The notes: generated by a model from the letters alone, not told the origin. Counted from the stretch's first letter, positions 36,429-45,133 are shown. The stretch: 64,000 nt of DNA from an uncultured Eubacteriales bacterium (GCA_948527295.1 CAOSWK010000002.1:62001-126000), one strand, 5' to 3'. A program made the numbers and translations.

Positions 36429-36460
36429 CCGGCAGGATTCTTATTCTGCTGGTATTTTTA
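36429..36460 (+). terminator. Terminator after gap
   Basis: CCGGCAG (36429-36435) pairs with CTGCTGG (36446-36452), with one G-U pair, followed by TATTTTTATG. Confidence 0.7.
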
Positions 36461-36483
36461 TGCCTTTTGGCGTTTTTTCTAAT

Positions 36484-36512
36484 TTGATCTTGGACCGCAA
36501 AAATGGTATAAT
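36484..36512 (+). promoter_or_regulatory. Promoter of prfA-tsaC
   Basis: TTGATC and TATAAT are 17 nt apart, about 50 nt before the prfA start. Confidence 0.65.
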
Positions 36513-36563
36513 TAATTTTGAATAGAGTGAGGCAAAAGTTGATTTTAACGAGGTGCATGGGTT

Positions 36564-37646
36564 TTGTTCGATAAGTTAGAGGTTTTTAAAACGCGGTATG
36601 ACGAGATAAACGAGCTGCTGTATGACCCTAATGTTGTTTCTGACCAGGAAAAATACACGGCTTTGATGAAGGAGCAAAAAAATTTAACGCCAATTGTTGA
36701 GAAATACGAGGAATATAAAAAGGCCAAGCTGAACTTGGAGGAGGCTCGGCAGCTTTTGGATGGTGGAGGTCTTGACAGGGATTTTAAAGAGATGGTTGAA
36801 GCAGAAATCGAGAACTCCCGCGAGGTCATTGAGAAAACATCCGAAGAACTTAAGATTCTGCTGTTGCCCAAGGACCCTAACGACGACCGCAACGTTATTG
36901 TGGAGATTCGCGGTGGGGCTGGCGGCGAAGAAGCTGCCTTGTTTTCGGGCGTTTTGTTCCGGATGTACAGCATGTATGCCGAAAGCAAGCGCTGGAGGAC
37001 TGAGATTTTAAACGCTAACGAGACGGAGCTTGGCGGCTACAAGGAGATTAGCTTTATGATTTCCGGCGAGGGCGCTTATTCTCGCTTAAAGTACGAGAGC
37101 GGCGTGCATCGTGTTCAGCGCGTGCCGGAGACCGAAACTCAGGGGCGCATCCACACCTCCACTGTTACTGTGGCCGTTTTGCCCGAGGCGGAGGATGTTG
37201 AGATCGAGATTAATCCTTCCGACCTGCAGATAGACACTTTTCGCGCGAGTGGCGCCGGCGGACAGCACATCAATAAGACGGAGTCTGCAATTCGTATTAC
37301 GCACATTCCGACGGGCGTGGTTGTGGAGTGCCAGGATGAGCGCAGCCAATACAAGAACAAGGATAAGGCTATGAAGGTCTTGAAGTCGCGGCTTTTGGAG
37401 GCTAAGATGCAGGAACAGACCGATGAAATGGCTCAGAAGAGGAAAAGTCAGGTTGGAACCGGCGACCGCTCCGAACGGATCCGCACTTATAATTATCCGC
37501 AGGGAAGAATTACTGATCACCGCATTGGGCTAACTTTGTATCGGCTTGAGGATATTCTAAACGGCGATATTGACGAGGTTATTGACGCTTTGATCACGGC
37601 TGACCGCGCGGCAAAGCTTGAAAGTACTATCGAAAATAAAGAATAA
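36564..37646 (+). CDS. prfA: Peptide chain release factor 1
   Basis: RF1, which reads UAG and UAA. The 360 aa include the GGQ motif ([17 protein letters not shown]) and the RF1-type anticodon segment [18 protein letters not shown], with PET in the tripeptide position. TTG start 8 nt after GAGGTG. The Sua5-type gene follows directly, a common Firmicutes pairing. Confidence 0.97.
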   Translation: MFDKLEVFKTRYDEINELLYDPNVVSDQEKYTALMKEQKNLTPIVEKYEEYKKAKLNLEEARQLLDGGGLDRDFKEMVEAEIENSREVIEKTSEELKILLLPKDPNDDRNVIVEIRGGAGGEEAALFSGVLFRMYSMYAESKRWRTEILNANETELGGYKEISFMISGEGAYSRLKYESGVHRVQRVPETETQGRIHTSTVTVAVLPEAEDVEIEINPSDLQIDTFRASGAGGQHINKTESAIRITHIPTGVVVECQDERSQYKNKDKAMKVLKSRLLEAKMQEQTDEMAQKRKSQVGTGDRSERIRTYNYPQGRITDHRIGLTLYRLEDILNGDIDEVIDALITADRAAKLESTIENKE

Positions 37647-37659
37647 GAAGTGTTTTTGC

Positions 37660-38676
37660 ATGAAAACTCAGATATTGTCGCAGGGTGACACGCTTGCTGC
37701 GGCAAAAATATTAAAGGCTGGCGGCGTTGTGGCGATTCCGACCGAGACAGTTTATGGACTTGCCGCTAATGCCTTTGATGACGCGGCTGTTAAAAAAATT
37801 TTCATCGCTAAGGGCCGTCCTAGCGACAATCCTTTGATTGTACATATTTCGAAAGTCGATGAAATACGTGATTTGGTGCAAGATTTTACGGCAGAAGCGC
37901 AAAAGTTAGCCGATACATTTTGGCCTGGGCCTTTGACAATTATTTTGAAAAAGTCCGATGCTATCTCTAAAATAGTTAGCGGCGGGCTTGATTCTGTTGC
38001 AGTGCGGCTACCTGGGCACCCGGTCGCGCGTAAGGTAATTCGTGAAACTGGTTTTCCCTTGGTGGCGCCATCTGCGAACACTTCTGGCAGCCCTAGCCCT
38101 ACGAGTGCCGCCCATGTTATTGCGGATTTGGACGGAAAAATCGATGCCATTGTTGATGCCGGCAGCTGTAAAGTCGGGATTGAGTCTACTGTTGTCTCGC
38201 TTTGTGAGTATGTCCCTAAGATTTTGCGCCCCGGTGCCGTCACGTTTGAGCAGCTAAATCGTGTTTTGGGCAACGTAAAAATTGATGATGCTGTTTTGAA
38301 TCCGCTTGGTGAAGGCGTTCGTCCGATTTCGCCCGGCACAAAATACAGGCATTATGCGCCAAAGACTAAGGTCATCATTCTAAAAGGCGACCGTGACGCA
38401 TATGTCGACTACATAAATAATATTCGCTCGGTCAAAAATGTCGCGGCGCTTTGCTATGACGAAGATATTCCCTATTTGAAAGTGCCTGCAATATCCTACG
38501 GCAGGGAATCTGACCCTAATTTGCAGGCAGAAAAGCTGTTTAACGCTTTGCGAGAAATAGATAAAATCGAAAACGTCGATACCGTCTACGCTCGATGTCC
38601 GGCACAAAGCGGAATTGGTCTTGCGGTTTATAATCGGCTCCTTCGTGCTGCGGGTTTTAACGTTGTTGAGATCTAA
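37660..38676 (+). CDS. tsaC: L-threonylcarbamoyladenylate synthase (Sua5/TsaC type)
   Basis: First enzyme of tRNA t6A37 synthesis, which makes threonylcarbamoyl-AMP from Thr, bicarbonate and ATP. The 338 aa form the long Sua5 type: an N-terminal YrdC domain (GGVVAIPTETVYGLAANAF, KGRPSDNPLIVHI, SANTSGSPSPTSA) joined by the interdomain linker (SPGTKYRHYAPKTKV) to a C-terminal Rossmann domain. The ATG at 37660 lies 13 bp after prfA and has a weak AAGAAGTG site. The longer frame inside prfA was rejected. Confidence 0.95.
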   Translation: MKTQILSQGDTLAAAKILKAGGVVAIPTETVYGLAANAFDDAAVKKIFIAKGRPSDNPLIVHISKVDEIRDLVQDFTAEAQKLADTFWPGPLTIILKKSDAISKIVSGGLDSVAVRLPGHPVARKVIRETGFPLVAPSANTSGSPSPTSAAHVIADLDGKIDAIVDAGSCKVGIESTVVSLCEYVPKILRPGAVTFEQLNRVLGNVKIDDAVLNPLGEGVRPISPGTKYRHYAPKTKVIILKGDRDAYVDYINNIRSVKNVAALCYDEDIPYLKVPAISYGRESDPNLQAEKLFNALREIDKIENVDTVYARCPAQSGIGLAVYNRLLRAAGFNVVEI

Positions 38677-38737
38677 CTTAATGCTAAATTAAACTTTTTT
38701 GAATTTTTGCATTTTTGCATATACTTAATCTTTTTTG

Positions 38738-38766
38738 TTGAAAAATTTAATACAACATGCTAAAAT
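38738..38766 (+). promoter_or_regulatory. Promoter of the dockerin-bearing protein gene
   Basis: TTGAAA and TAAAAT are 17 nt apart, with TGC before the -10, 30 nt upstream of the ATG. Confidence 0.6.
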
Positions 38767-38795
38767 AAGATTAAATATATTTTTTAGGTGATAAT

Positions 38796-40385
38796 ATGTC
38801 TAAAATTAGGAATGTAGCGGTCAGCGTCGTGTTTTCTCTGGCTCTGTTGTTTGTATTTTTGTTGCCCGCAAATTTTAGCAATCTAATCGTTCATGCGGTT
38901 GATACGCTGGAAGTTACCGCTGGGATGATGCTTCCTGATGGGTTTGACGTTTTGCCGGACGGCAAGGGCAACTTTGTTATCACAAGTTATGATAACAACA
39001 ATCAGCAAAGCACTATAGCCTATTTAAGCGCGGCCAGCGGCATGCCTTCTCTTACGCATATCAACTACTCCCATTTTATCGTAACCGAAAACATCGACTA
39101 CAAGTACACTACTGCGAGCTGTTATAGAGATCTTTCATTCGGTTTAGAAAATTGCGTTTTATTTACTTATCTAGACGCAGATAAAACGGTTGCCAAAAAA
39201 ATCTCTATTGACGTTGAAAATTGCCAGTGTGATGGCTCCGGCACTTTAGACTTGGGCAGTATAATCATTGATTCGCCCCTTAAAATCGCTGTGTACGATG
39301 ATTTTATCTTTTTTGTAAATAATACCGAAAAATCGCCTATCTCTGGCTATAATTCTAATTTTGAGCAATTGGACACGACGGGCTTAACTTACGATAACAA
39401 AGCTTTTCACTCTATTTTTACGGACGTCTCCAAAAAATATCTGTATGCCTTGAATAGCTCTAACGATCTGGTGCGTTACAACATTGCTACCGGTAATTAC
39501 ACATTCGAAGCCCCCGAAAATACTATAAACTTTTCAAATTTGAAATTTGTAACCGATAATATCTTTGTGACGCCCGACAAACGGATAATCACTCTGAATA
39601 AAGATAGCTTTAAGTCCGACTCCGAAGTTGAAATTGCCGCAGAAATAACGGACTTTCCAGCTTGCGTGGTTGCCGGTTTTGACGATGCGTCGATTTTAAT
39701 TAAAACTGAGGATAAGGTGATCTCGCGGATTCGTTGCTCGGACGGTGCTGTGACTGGCAAAATTGAGCTGACTGAGAATGTTTTGGCCATTTCTAAATCT
39801 GGCGATAAAATTATCGCTGTTACTGGCGCGGGCACCGGCAGTAATAAGCATATCGCTCTGCTAAAGGAGACTGACATAAAAGAGGTAACTCCTGCCAATC
39901 CCAGCAACCCTGGTGGCGGTAGTTCTGGTGATGGTGGCGATAATAACAATCCGCCGTCTGGTGCAGATGACGCCATAACTAGCGATATTTATACTGTTGA
40001 CGCACAAAATCTCACTATCACCGGCATTGAGCCGGGGACGACTTTTGCGGCGTTTAAAAATAACCTCATTTTTAATGGCTACAATCTGGGACTTAAAAAA
40101 GGTGCTACTGCTAAGCCCATCTACGCAAGTTCGACCAAAGTCGCTACTGGTAACTTTGCCTCCTTTGAAAGAGATGGCGCCGAAAAGGTTTTGTTTAAGC
40201 TTATTGTTACGGGCGACATTACTGGCACGGGGACTTTGAACTCTCGCGATATTTCTGCTTTTGAAAATTATCTGTTGGGTAAGACTGAGCTAAATGAAGA
40301 ATCCTTGCAAGCGGCGAATATAAATGGTGACGGCGACCAAGACGTTATTGACCTGTTTTTGATGAGCAAACTTATGCAAAAATAG
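38796..40385 (+). CDS. Secreted protein with C-terminal dockerin type I domain
   Basis: Predicted secreted protein of 529 aa. The signal peptide ends near NLIVHA (about 33). A long beta-rich region of about 330 residues follows with no recognised family (propeller-like spacing of strands). A Pro/Gly/Ser linker (NPSNPGGGSSGDGG) then leads to the small domain often seen before clostridial dockerins (YTVDAQNLTITGIEPGTT). The C-terminus has two dockerin F-hand repeats (GDITGTGTLNSRDISAFENY and ANINGDGDQDVIDLFLMSKL). The second loop is a canonical D-x-N-x-D calcium site; the first is degenerate (T-x-T). It could attach to a cohesin such as that at 14710-15771. AGGTGAT ribosome site. Confidence 0.8.
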   Translation: MSKIRNVAVSVVFSLALLFVFLLPANFSNLIVHAVDTLEVTAGMMLPDGFDVLPDGKGNFVITSYDNNNQQSTIAYLSAASGMPSLTHINYSHFIVTENIDYKYTTASCYRDLSFGLENCVLFTYLDADKTVAKKISIDVENCQCDGSGTLDLGSIIIDSPLKIAVYDDFIFFVNNTEKSPISGYNSNFEQLDTTGLTYDNKAFHSIFTDVSKKYLYALNSSNDLVRYNIATGNYTFEAPENTINFSNLKFVTDNIFVTPDKRIITLNKDSFKSDSEVEIAAEITDFPACVVAGFDDASILIKTEDKVISRIRCSDGAVTGKIELTENVLAISKSGDKIIAVTGAGTGSNKHIALLKETDIKEVTPANPSNPGGGSSGDGGDNNNPPSGADDAITSDIYTVDAQNLTITGIEPGTTFAAFKNNLIFNGYNLGLKKGATAKPIYASSTKVATGNFASFERDGAEKVLFKLIVTGDITGTGTLNSRDISAFENYLLGKTELNEESLQAANINGDGDQDVIDLFLMSKLMQK

Positions 40386-40438
40386 GGTCTTTTTTGCGCT
40401 CAAACGGCTAGAGTTACGCGGTGTGGAGGTGAACCTGC

Positions 40439-41626
40439 ATGGAAAGTCTTGCGATTCTTTACGACAGCGAGGTGATTAACAATCTGCTGCCGATATTTGC
40501 CTTTCACCCCAAAAATGTGGTGATTCTTTACGACTACAAATACACTAGCGTTAAGCATCTTGAGTACATAAAAAATGTCTGTATGTCGCGCTTTCCGAGC
40601 ATTATTTTTGAATATAAGGGCTACAACGGGCTTGACATCGAGCATATCTCCAAAACTTGCGTCTCTGTTATTCACAAAAATCCCTCCTGCTTTTTCGACA
40701 TCACCGGCGCTGGCGAGTTTGGCGCGATTGGGGCTTATCAGGCCTGCAGAAAAACTTTTACACCAATTTTTAAGCTGGACGTTTTGGGCGAGCGGCTCAT
40801 AAATGTTTTTGGATGCAAGTCGCTCGAGAAAAATTTTGTGATGCCAAAACTCAATATAGAAAATATTTTCGCCCTGCACGGTGCGCAAATCACCGGTTAT
40901 AATCACGCTAGCCCCGCTTGTGACAATTTTGATCGGATACTAAAATTTTGCGCGGCGGTTTTTGACGATATCGAACTCTGGAAAAAGACTTGCCTCTACT
41001 TGCAAAGCGGCAATACCAACTTTTCGCAAGGGTACAATAATCTGTTTTTTAAGGCGCCCAAACAGATCTCTAAAGGCAAATTGGAGGTCTCTTTAAACCG
41101 ATTCAAGCTGCTTAAAGTGGCGCAGGAGCTAAATCTTATTTACAAGCTTGACACGAGTTCTTCTGAGATTTCTTTTTTCTATCACGACAAAAAGATTAAG
41201 TCATATCTGTCGGACTTTGGCATCTGGCTGGAGCTTTTTTGTTACATCAACCTAAAGCGCGAGCGGCTGTTTCACGACGTGCGCATGAGCGTGAAGTTTG
41301 AGTGGAATAACAACAAAAATAAGCTTATGGAGATCGTCAACGAAATCGATCTGACCTTCTTCTACGGCATTCACCCATATTTTATCTCCTGCAAGCTCTC
41401 AGAGCCCTCGGCCGACGCCCTGCGTGAGCTTAGCATGTATCCCTCCTATTTTGGCGGCAATAACTCTAAAAGCGCACTCGTTTTCGTCAGCAAAGTCAAC
41501 AAGCAGCGCTCGTATACCTACACCCGCGCACACGATATGGGCATCTGTGTCATCGACGGTGACATGATTAAAAGCGGAAAATTTATTAGCGAGATAAAAA
41601 AATCTCTCAACATAAAAAAGCAATAA
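40439..41626 (+). CDS. Card1/DUF1887-like CARF-nuclease protein, ExK altered
   Basis: Resembles the Card1/Can2 (DUF1887) family of cyclic-oligoadenylate-activated nucleases, 395 aa. The N-terminal CARF-like Rossmann domain has LAILYDSE and FDITGAGEFGAIGAYQAC (87-103), which corresponds to the TGGTK-type ligand loop. The C-terminal PD-(D/E)xK region reads GIWLELFCYI (261-270), NEIDLTFF (301-308), ISCK (316-319) and YFGGNNSKSALVFVSK. In the active family the third element is ExK; here it is SxK, so catalysis may be lost or rebuilt. No CRISPR array or cas gene is in the window. GGAGGTG ribosome site. Confidence 0.72.
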   Translation: MESLAILYDSEVINNLLPIFAFHPKNVVILYDYKYTSVKHLEYIKNVCMSRFPSIIFEYKGYNGLDIEHISKTCVSVIHKNPSCFFDITGAGEFGAIGAYQACRKTFTPIFKLDVLGERLINVFGCKSLEKNFVMPKLNIENIFALHGAQITGYNHASPACDNFDRILKFCAAVFDDIELWKKTCLYLQSGNTNFSQGYNNLFFKAPKQISKGKLEVSLNRFKLLKVAQELNLIYKLDTSSSEISFFYHDKKIKSYLSDFGIWLELFCYINLKRERLFHDVRMSVKFEWNNNKNKLMEIVNEIDLTFFYGIHPYFISCKLSEPSADALRELSMYPSYFGGNNSKSALVFVSKVNKQRSYTYTRAHDMGICVIDGDMIKSGKFISEIKKSLNIKKQ

Positions 41627-41675
41627 AAGAAGCCACTCTCACACCTAAAGTGCACAGTGACTTCTTCTTTTTTTA
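41627..41675. terminator. Bidirectional terminator between the CARF gene and the coiled-coil gene
   Basis: AAGAAGCCACT (41627-41637) pairs with AGTGACTTCTT (41656-41666) over 11 positions with one mismatch. CTTTTTTT follows on the plus side and an A-rich stretch precedes it for the opposite strand. Confidence 0.8.
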
Positions 41676-41686
41676 CAGTTATGTTT

Positions 41687-42139
41687 TTATTTTTCTTTGC
41701 TTTTATTATCTTTTTTCTTGCCCGAACTTAGGCCACTATCATCATCGCCATCTTCCTCTAGTTCTGAGAAATCAGCGCTTTCTGTACCTTTAGTCGTAGA
41801 AATAACCTCAATTTCAATCGGCTCATCCCTTGTTATGAGCTCCTCAAATTCCGATAAATTAACTTCATTCTTTACTTCTTCTAATTTATCCTTCAAGCGG
41901 CGAATCTCTTTTTTAGCGCAATCTATAGAGTCACAAACCTTCTGCATATCGCGATTTGGAACATCACGCAGCTCATTATAATAATGCTTTCCCAGTGTGA
42001 TATATGATTTTACCACACTGTTGGCTTCTTTTTTTATCTGTTTTTTTAGCGACGTAACTTTGCTAAATTTTTTATTTTTTTCCACCACAAAATCGATTGC
42101 CTCGTTAAAAGTTTCTCCTAAATTTCTAAGAAAGTCCAT
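41687..42139 (-). CDS. Small coiled-coil protein with acidic tail
   Basis: Unrecognised 150-aa cytoplasmic protein. An N-terminal helix (MDFLRNLGETFNEAIDFVVEKNKKF) and a long charged coiled coil (about 30-100: KQIKKEANSVVKSYITLG, KKEIRRLKDKLEEVKNEV) are followed by an acidic then lysine-rich tail (ELEEDGDDDSG ... KKKDNKSKEK). Small proteins of this build are common in clostridia and unassigned. GGAGG lies 10 nt before the ATG at 42139. It begins the AT-rich block that runs to phospholipase C. Confidence 0.65.
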   Translation of the reverse strand: MDFLRNLGETFNEAIDFVVEKNKKFSKVTSLKKQIKKEANSVVKSYITLGKHYYNELRDVPNRDMQKVCDSIDCAKKEIRRLKDKLEEVKNEVNLSEFEELITRDEPIEIEVISTTKGTESADFSELEEDGDDDSGLSSGKKKDNKSKEK

Positions 42140-42202
42140 AAGCGCATCCTCCAAAAAACTACTTAATACTTAAAATTATAATAAAACAAAAGCCCAGAAA
42201 AC

Positions 42203-42652
42203 TCAATACATATTTTTACTTTTCCTGCTCTGTTTTTTTAGCAACACCACGCCATAAAGCAAAATTATCAATGTTAAAATTAGTATACTCCAAAAAAACG
42301 CAATTAATATAATTCTTAAAAAAACGTCTCTAAAAAAGAGTTCTGTCTGACTTTTCAAAGCAGATTTAGCAACTTGTTGGCTCATGCTCATTCGGACAAG
42401 GTCCATAGCAATATTAAAAGAGTCCAAAAGCCCCTTGCAAAGCGGGACAGATAATGCACTGCACAAAACTAAAATCGATGACAAAATAAATATGTTTCGG
42501 TGCCTTTGCTGCGACAAAACGATGTTTTTATAAACAAATCCCTTTAAAGAAAGTAGTTTCGTGTTACTTTTAATGTTACTAAGCTTTTTGCCGCAATTAT
42601 AGCAAAAATTCACACCATCCATATTTTCTGTGTTACAATTTTTGCAGTGCAT
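42203..42652 (-). CDS. Zinc-ribbon membrane protein
   Basis: 149-aa protein with an N-terminal zinc ribbon (CKNCNTENMDGVNFCYNCGKKL, four cysteines in two CxxC pairs) and two membrane helices (IFILSSILVLCSALSVPLC and IILIAFFWSILILTLIILLYGVVLL). Function unknown. It is in the same orientation as the coiled-coil gene 63 bp downstream. GGAGG site 7 nt before the ATG. Confidence 0.7.
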   Translation of the reverse strand: MHCKNCNTENMDGVNFCYNCGKKLSNIKSNTKLLSLKGFVYKNIVLSQQRHRNIFILSSILVLCSALSVPLCKGLLDSFNIAMDLVRMSMSQQVAKSALKSQTELFFRDVFLRIILIAFFWSILILTLIILLYGVVLLKKQSRKSKNMY

Positions 42653-42751
42653 AATCTTCCTCCGCTACTTTACTAACAACATGTCTTCGACCGCCATATA
42701 ATTATGATAAACTTTTACAATTCTAAAATCAACCATAATTTTTAAACGGCA

Positions 42752-44017
42752 TTATTTCTTTATAAACGCAGACAGTATACTACCTCTCGGGTCACACTTC
42801 ACGACTATTTTATCTTCAAATTTCTTTTCTCTACCTTTGCTTGTTAAATATTTTAAATTTACTTCTCCATATGCCCCACCGTATGTTCTGGTTTCGTTAC
42901 CTGTTCTCGACGACGCATCTGCTTCTCCTTGCGGCACCATGCTATGCGTACCCAAGCATTTTACTTCGTGAGTCTTTATATTATATCTAAAAGTTGCATG
43001 CATTATTACATACGCAACTATATTGCCGTCATTATCTTTATATACTATGTCTAGGTATCTTCTAACATACCTATACAAGTCGGTTGCGTCATTTTCTAAG
43101 TCTCTAACTTGTTCTATGTTAGTATCCTGAACCTCTCTAACCAAGTTATGTCTTACCTGCTCAGTTCTTAATCCTAAATCCGTAAACTTTAAGCCGTCTC
43201 TATCCAGGTCTTCTTTTGGACCTCTTGTGATATTTCTGAAAACAATTTCTCCGTTTGCATAGCATATAATATCTGCATGAAATTCATCCGTACGCACTCT
43301 TATTCTTTTATCATTTAAGTGAGAAAAAAGTGTTACTATACATTGCCCCGGAGCCATATAGATTCCCTCATTTGCCGATATTTTCCAATCGTTGTTATAT
43401 ATATGAGCTTTTTCTTTCATCAAGTTGTTATCTTCAACCCATGCATTTTCACCATCATACACAAAATAGAACGCAAGAAAAAGTCCGCACAAATGCTCAC
43501 CAGTCTCTTCAAAGTAAAAGTCTGTCCTTGCCTCTACTTTTCTACGAAAAACTTCTTGTCCGTCCTCATTAAAGCCATTTGAAATAGGCTCACTAATGCT
43601 TGTGTCACACACACATTTTATTCCGTCTTCGGTTAAAAAGTCCTTCTTATGAATTACTTCCCAACCGTTTTTGGCATTTTGTTTTGAAACTTTACTCTGT
43701 TTATTTTCTTCTAACGTGTCTACTACTAGCATTTTTATCAAGTCCGCTGTGTCCGGTTCCGAGTCTGGCACATCTGGAGTAATAATAATATTTTCATCAT
43801 CGTCTGACGCAAAATTTTTCGAGTGAACCATTGGTCCTAACTTGCTTGTATCTAAACGGTCTGTTGCCAATCTTACTATATCCAATGTATCAGGTTCCGG
43901 CTCTAGCACACCGTCGTTTAAAAAATCATGTGCAAATGCCGTTTCTGTGCCAATTGCTGGTCCGGTTAAAAAAAGTGAAAGTGCCATAAAACAAGATAGT
44001 ATCCTTTTAATATTCAT
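42752..44017 (-). CDS. Secreted protein of unknown function next to phospholipase C
   Basis: 421 aa with a clear signal peptide (ILSCFMALSLFLTGPAIG ... AFA, cleavage near 29). The mature N-terminus holds two related acidic segments, PEPDTLDIVRLATD (about 41-54) and SEPDTADLIKMLVVD (about 84-98), separated by a spacer. The rest is beta-rich with many charged residues and no family that I recognise (YFEETGEHLCGLFLAFYFVY, FHADIICYANGEIVFRN). It lies 37 bp downstream of the phospholipase gene and probably shares its strong promoter. That suggests a joint role outside the cell, but nothing in it shows an enzymatic motif. Confidence 0.65.
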   Translation of the reverse strand: MNIKRILSCFMALSLFLTGPAIGTETAFAHDFLNDGVLEPEPDTLDIVRLATDRLDTSKLGPMVHSKNFASDDDENIIITPDVPDSEPDTADLIKMLVVDTLEENKQSKVSKQNAKNGWEVIHKKDFLTEDGIKCVCDTSISEPISNGFNEDGQEVFRRKVEARTDFYFEETGEHLCGLFLAFYFVYDGENAWVEDNNLMKEKAHIYNNDWKISANEGIYMAPGQCIVTLFSHLNDKRIRVRTDEFHADIICYANGEIVFRNITRGPKEDLDRDGLKFTDLGLRTEQVRHNLVREVQDTNIEQVRDLENDATDLYRYVRRYLDIVYKDNDGNIVAYVIMHATFRYNIKTHEVKCLGTHSMVPQGEADASSRTGNETRTYGGAYGEVNLKYLTSKGREKKFEDKIVVKCDPRGSILSAFIKK

Positions 44018-44054
44018 AAAATTCCCCTTCTTCCTCTTTTTCTCTAACCATTTA

Positions 44055-44825
44055 TTACACTCTGTATGTAATCGCTATCAAATAAAATTTATAAAGAAGG
44101 CCTGCAATCGCCTTTTGTGCATTCTTAATAGAATTTTCTGCCACTTGCTCTTTCGATAAGAAACCTTCATGTAAAGCATAAAGGTTGTCGTCCGCTAAAA
44201 GCGCAGAACAGACTGCTACTGTCTCTAAGCTATTAACTTCATAATAACGAAACTCTCTTCTTTGCATCGAGGGTCTTACTCTGTCTTGCACACTCTTGCA
44301 AGTATTTTCAAAACTTACATGGAAGAAGAAGTTAAATCCAGTATCCAGTAAAGTTTGGTTATTCGTATGTACCGGGGTATTAAGATCTCCTAAAAAGTGC
44401 AAAGCTCTACCAAGCTCTTCCATGGCTCTTCTCCGATATGCTCTGGCTTTTTCCAAATTTCCATTGGCCATTGCTTGATAATATAATTTCATGTAATGTA
44501 ATGCACGGTTAAAATGATCAACAAATCTTGTTAATGCAGAATCATTCTCACCCATAAAGTTTAGTCCTGTTACAGGGTTATAAAAATGATATTTATATGC
44601 TCCATAAGTCTCATCCTCGTCTGGCTTTACGCAATAAACCAAAATTATCTCTATATCCTCTTCTGTAAAAAAATCTATACCAAAAATATCCAAAAGAATG
44701 TCAAGTCCCCTCTGTGTAACATATACATGAGTTGGACCGTCAAAAGCCGAACAAGGGCTACCTGCTACACCAAAAATTAACATCATACTCAAAAAAAATG
44801 AAAATACCTTTTTTAAACATCTCAT
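44055..44825 (-). CDS. Secreted zinc-dependent phospholipase C
   Basis: Resembles the Clostridium alpha-toxin / Bacillus PLC / Listeria PlcB family, which hydrolyses phosphatidylcholine and related lipids outside the cell. The 256-aa precursor has a signal peptide cleaved after CSA (27|28). All side-chain zinc ligands align: H33 (PTHVYVTQ), D69 (KPDEDE), H80 (KYHFYNP), H143, D147 and H153 (HFLGDLNTPVH), H169 and E173 (HVSFE). The mature N-terminal Trp of the family is Phe28 here. That residue binds through its backbone, so activity is plausible. The C-terminal C2-like membrane-binding domain of alpha-toxin is absent, as in Bacillus PLC. First gene of a two-gene operon. Confidence 0.85.
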   Translation of the reverse strand: MRCLKKVFSFFLSMMLIFGVAGSPCSAFDGPTHVYVTQRGLDILLDIFGIDFFTEEDIEIILVYCVKPDEDETYGAYKYHFYNPVTGLNFMGENDSALTRFVDHFNRALHYMKLYYQAMANGNLEKARAYRRRAMEELGRALHFLGDLNTPVHTNNQTLLDTGFNFFFHVSFENTCKSVQDRVRPSMQRREFRYYEVNSLETVAVCSALLADDNLYALHEGFLSKEQVAENSIKNAQKAIAGLLYKFYLIAITYRV

Positions 44826-44854
44826 ATAAAATCATCCCTTTCCTTACGCTGCCT

Positions 44855-44894
44855 TCAGTTCAAATCATTCCACCTCAAGAAAAACACCTCCTTT
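44855..44894 (-). promoter_or_regulatory. Leader mini-ORF with near-perfect Shine-Dalgarno
   Basis: AAAGGAGGTG (44885-44894) is followed after 6 nt by TTG AGG TGG AAT GAT TTG AAC TGA, a seven-codon frame ending about 30 nt before the phospholipase ATG. The phospholipase has its own AAAGGGATG site. The leader frame could tune translation of the operon, or the strong Shine-Dalgarno could simply load ribosomes. Confidence 0.35.
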
Positions 44895-44966
44895 CAATTT
44901 CCATTTTTATGTAATTTTGTAAAAATAAACAAAATATATAATATAAAAATTAACTTTTAGGGCTAT

Positions 44967-44995
44967 ATTATATCATTTTATTTATTTTTTGTCAA
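44967..44995 (-). promoter_or_regulatory. Perfect consensus promoter of the phospholipase C operon
   Basis: On the minus strand TTGACA and TATAAT are separated by exactly 17 nt, with an extended TGA. Together with the promoters of the two GG-leader peptides this is the best sigma-A match in the window. Confidence 0.85.
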
Positions 44996-45133
44996 TAATT
45001 TAGTAAATTTTATGTAATTATATTTTAAATTTGTATAATATTTGGGGAGCGCACTAGCCTTTTCACCATACAGCCACAAAGATCTAAAAATTTGCCTTAT
45101 CAAAAAAACGTTTCAGTTGGGAATTTTAGGCAT

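Noticed and set aside
40439..41626. CRISPR array or cas operon next to the CARF protein
   Set aside because: I looked for evenly spaced direct repeats and for neighbouring cas-like proteins on both sides and found none; flanking genes are the dockerin protein and a coiled-coil protein.
44055..44825. S1/P1-type nuclease instead of phospholipase C
   Set aside because: Both families share the fold and His/Asp ligands, but the order PTH...HFLGDLNTPVH...HVSFE with a signal peptide follows the PLC pattern ligand by ligand.
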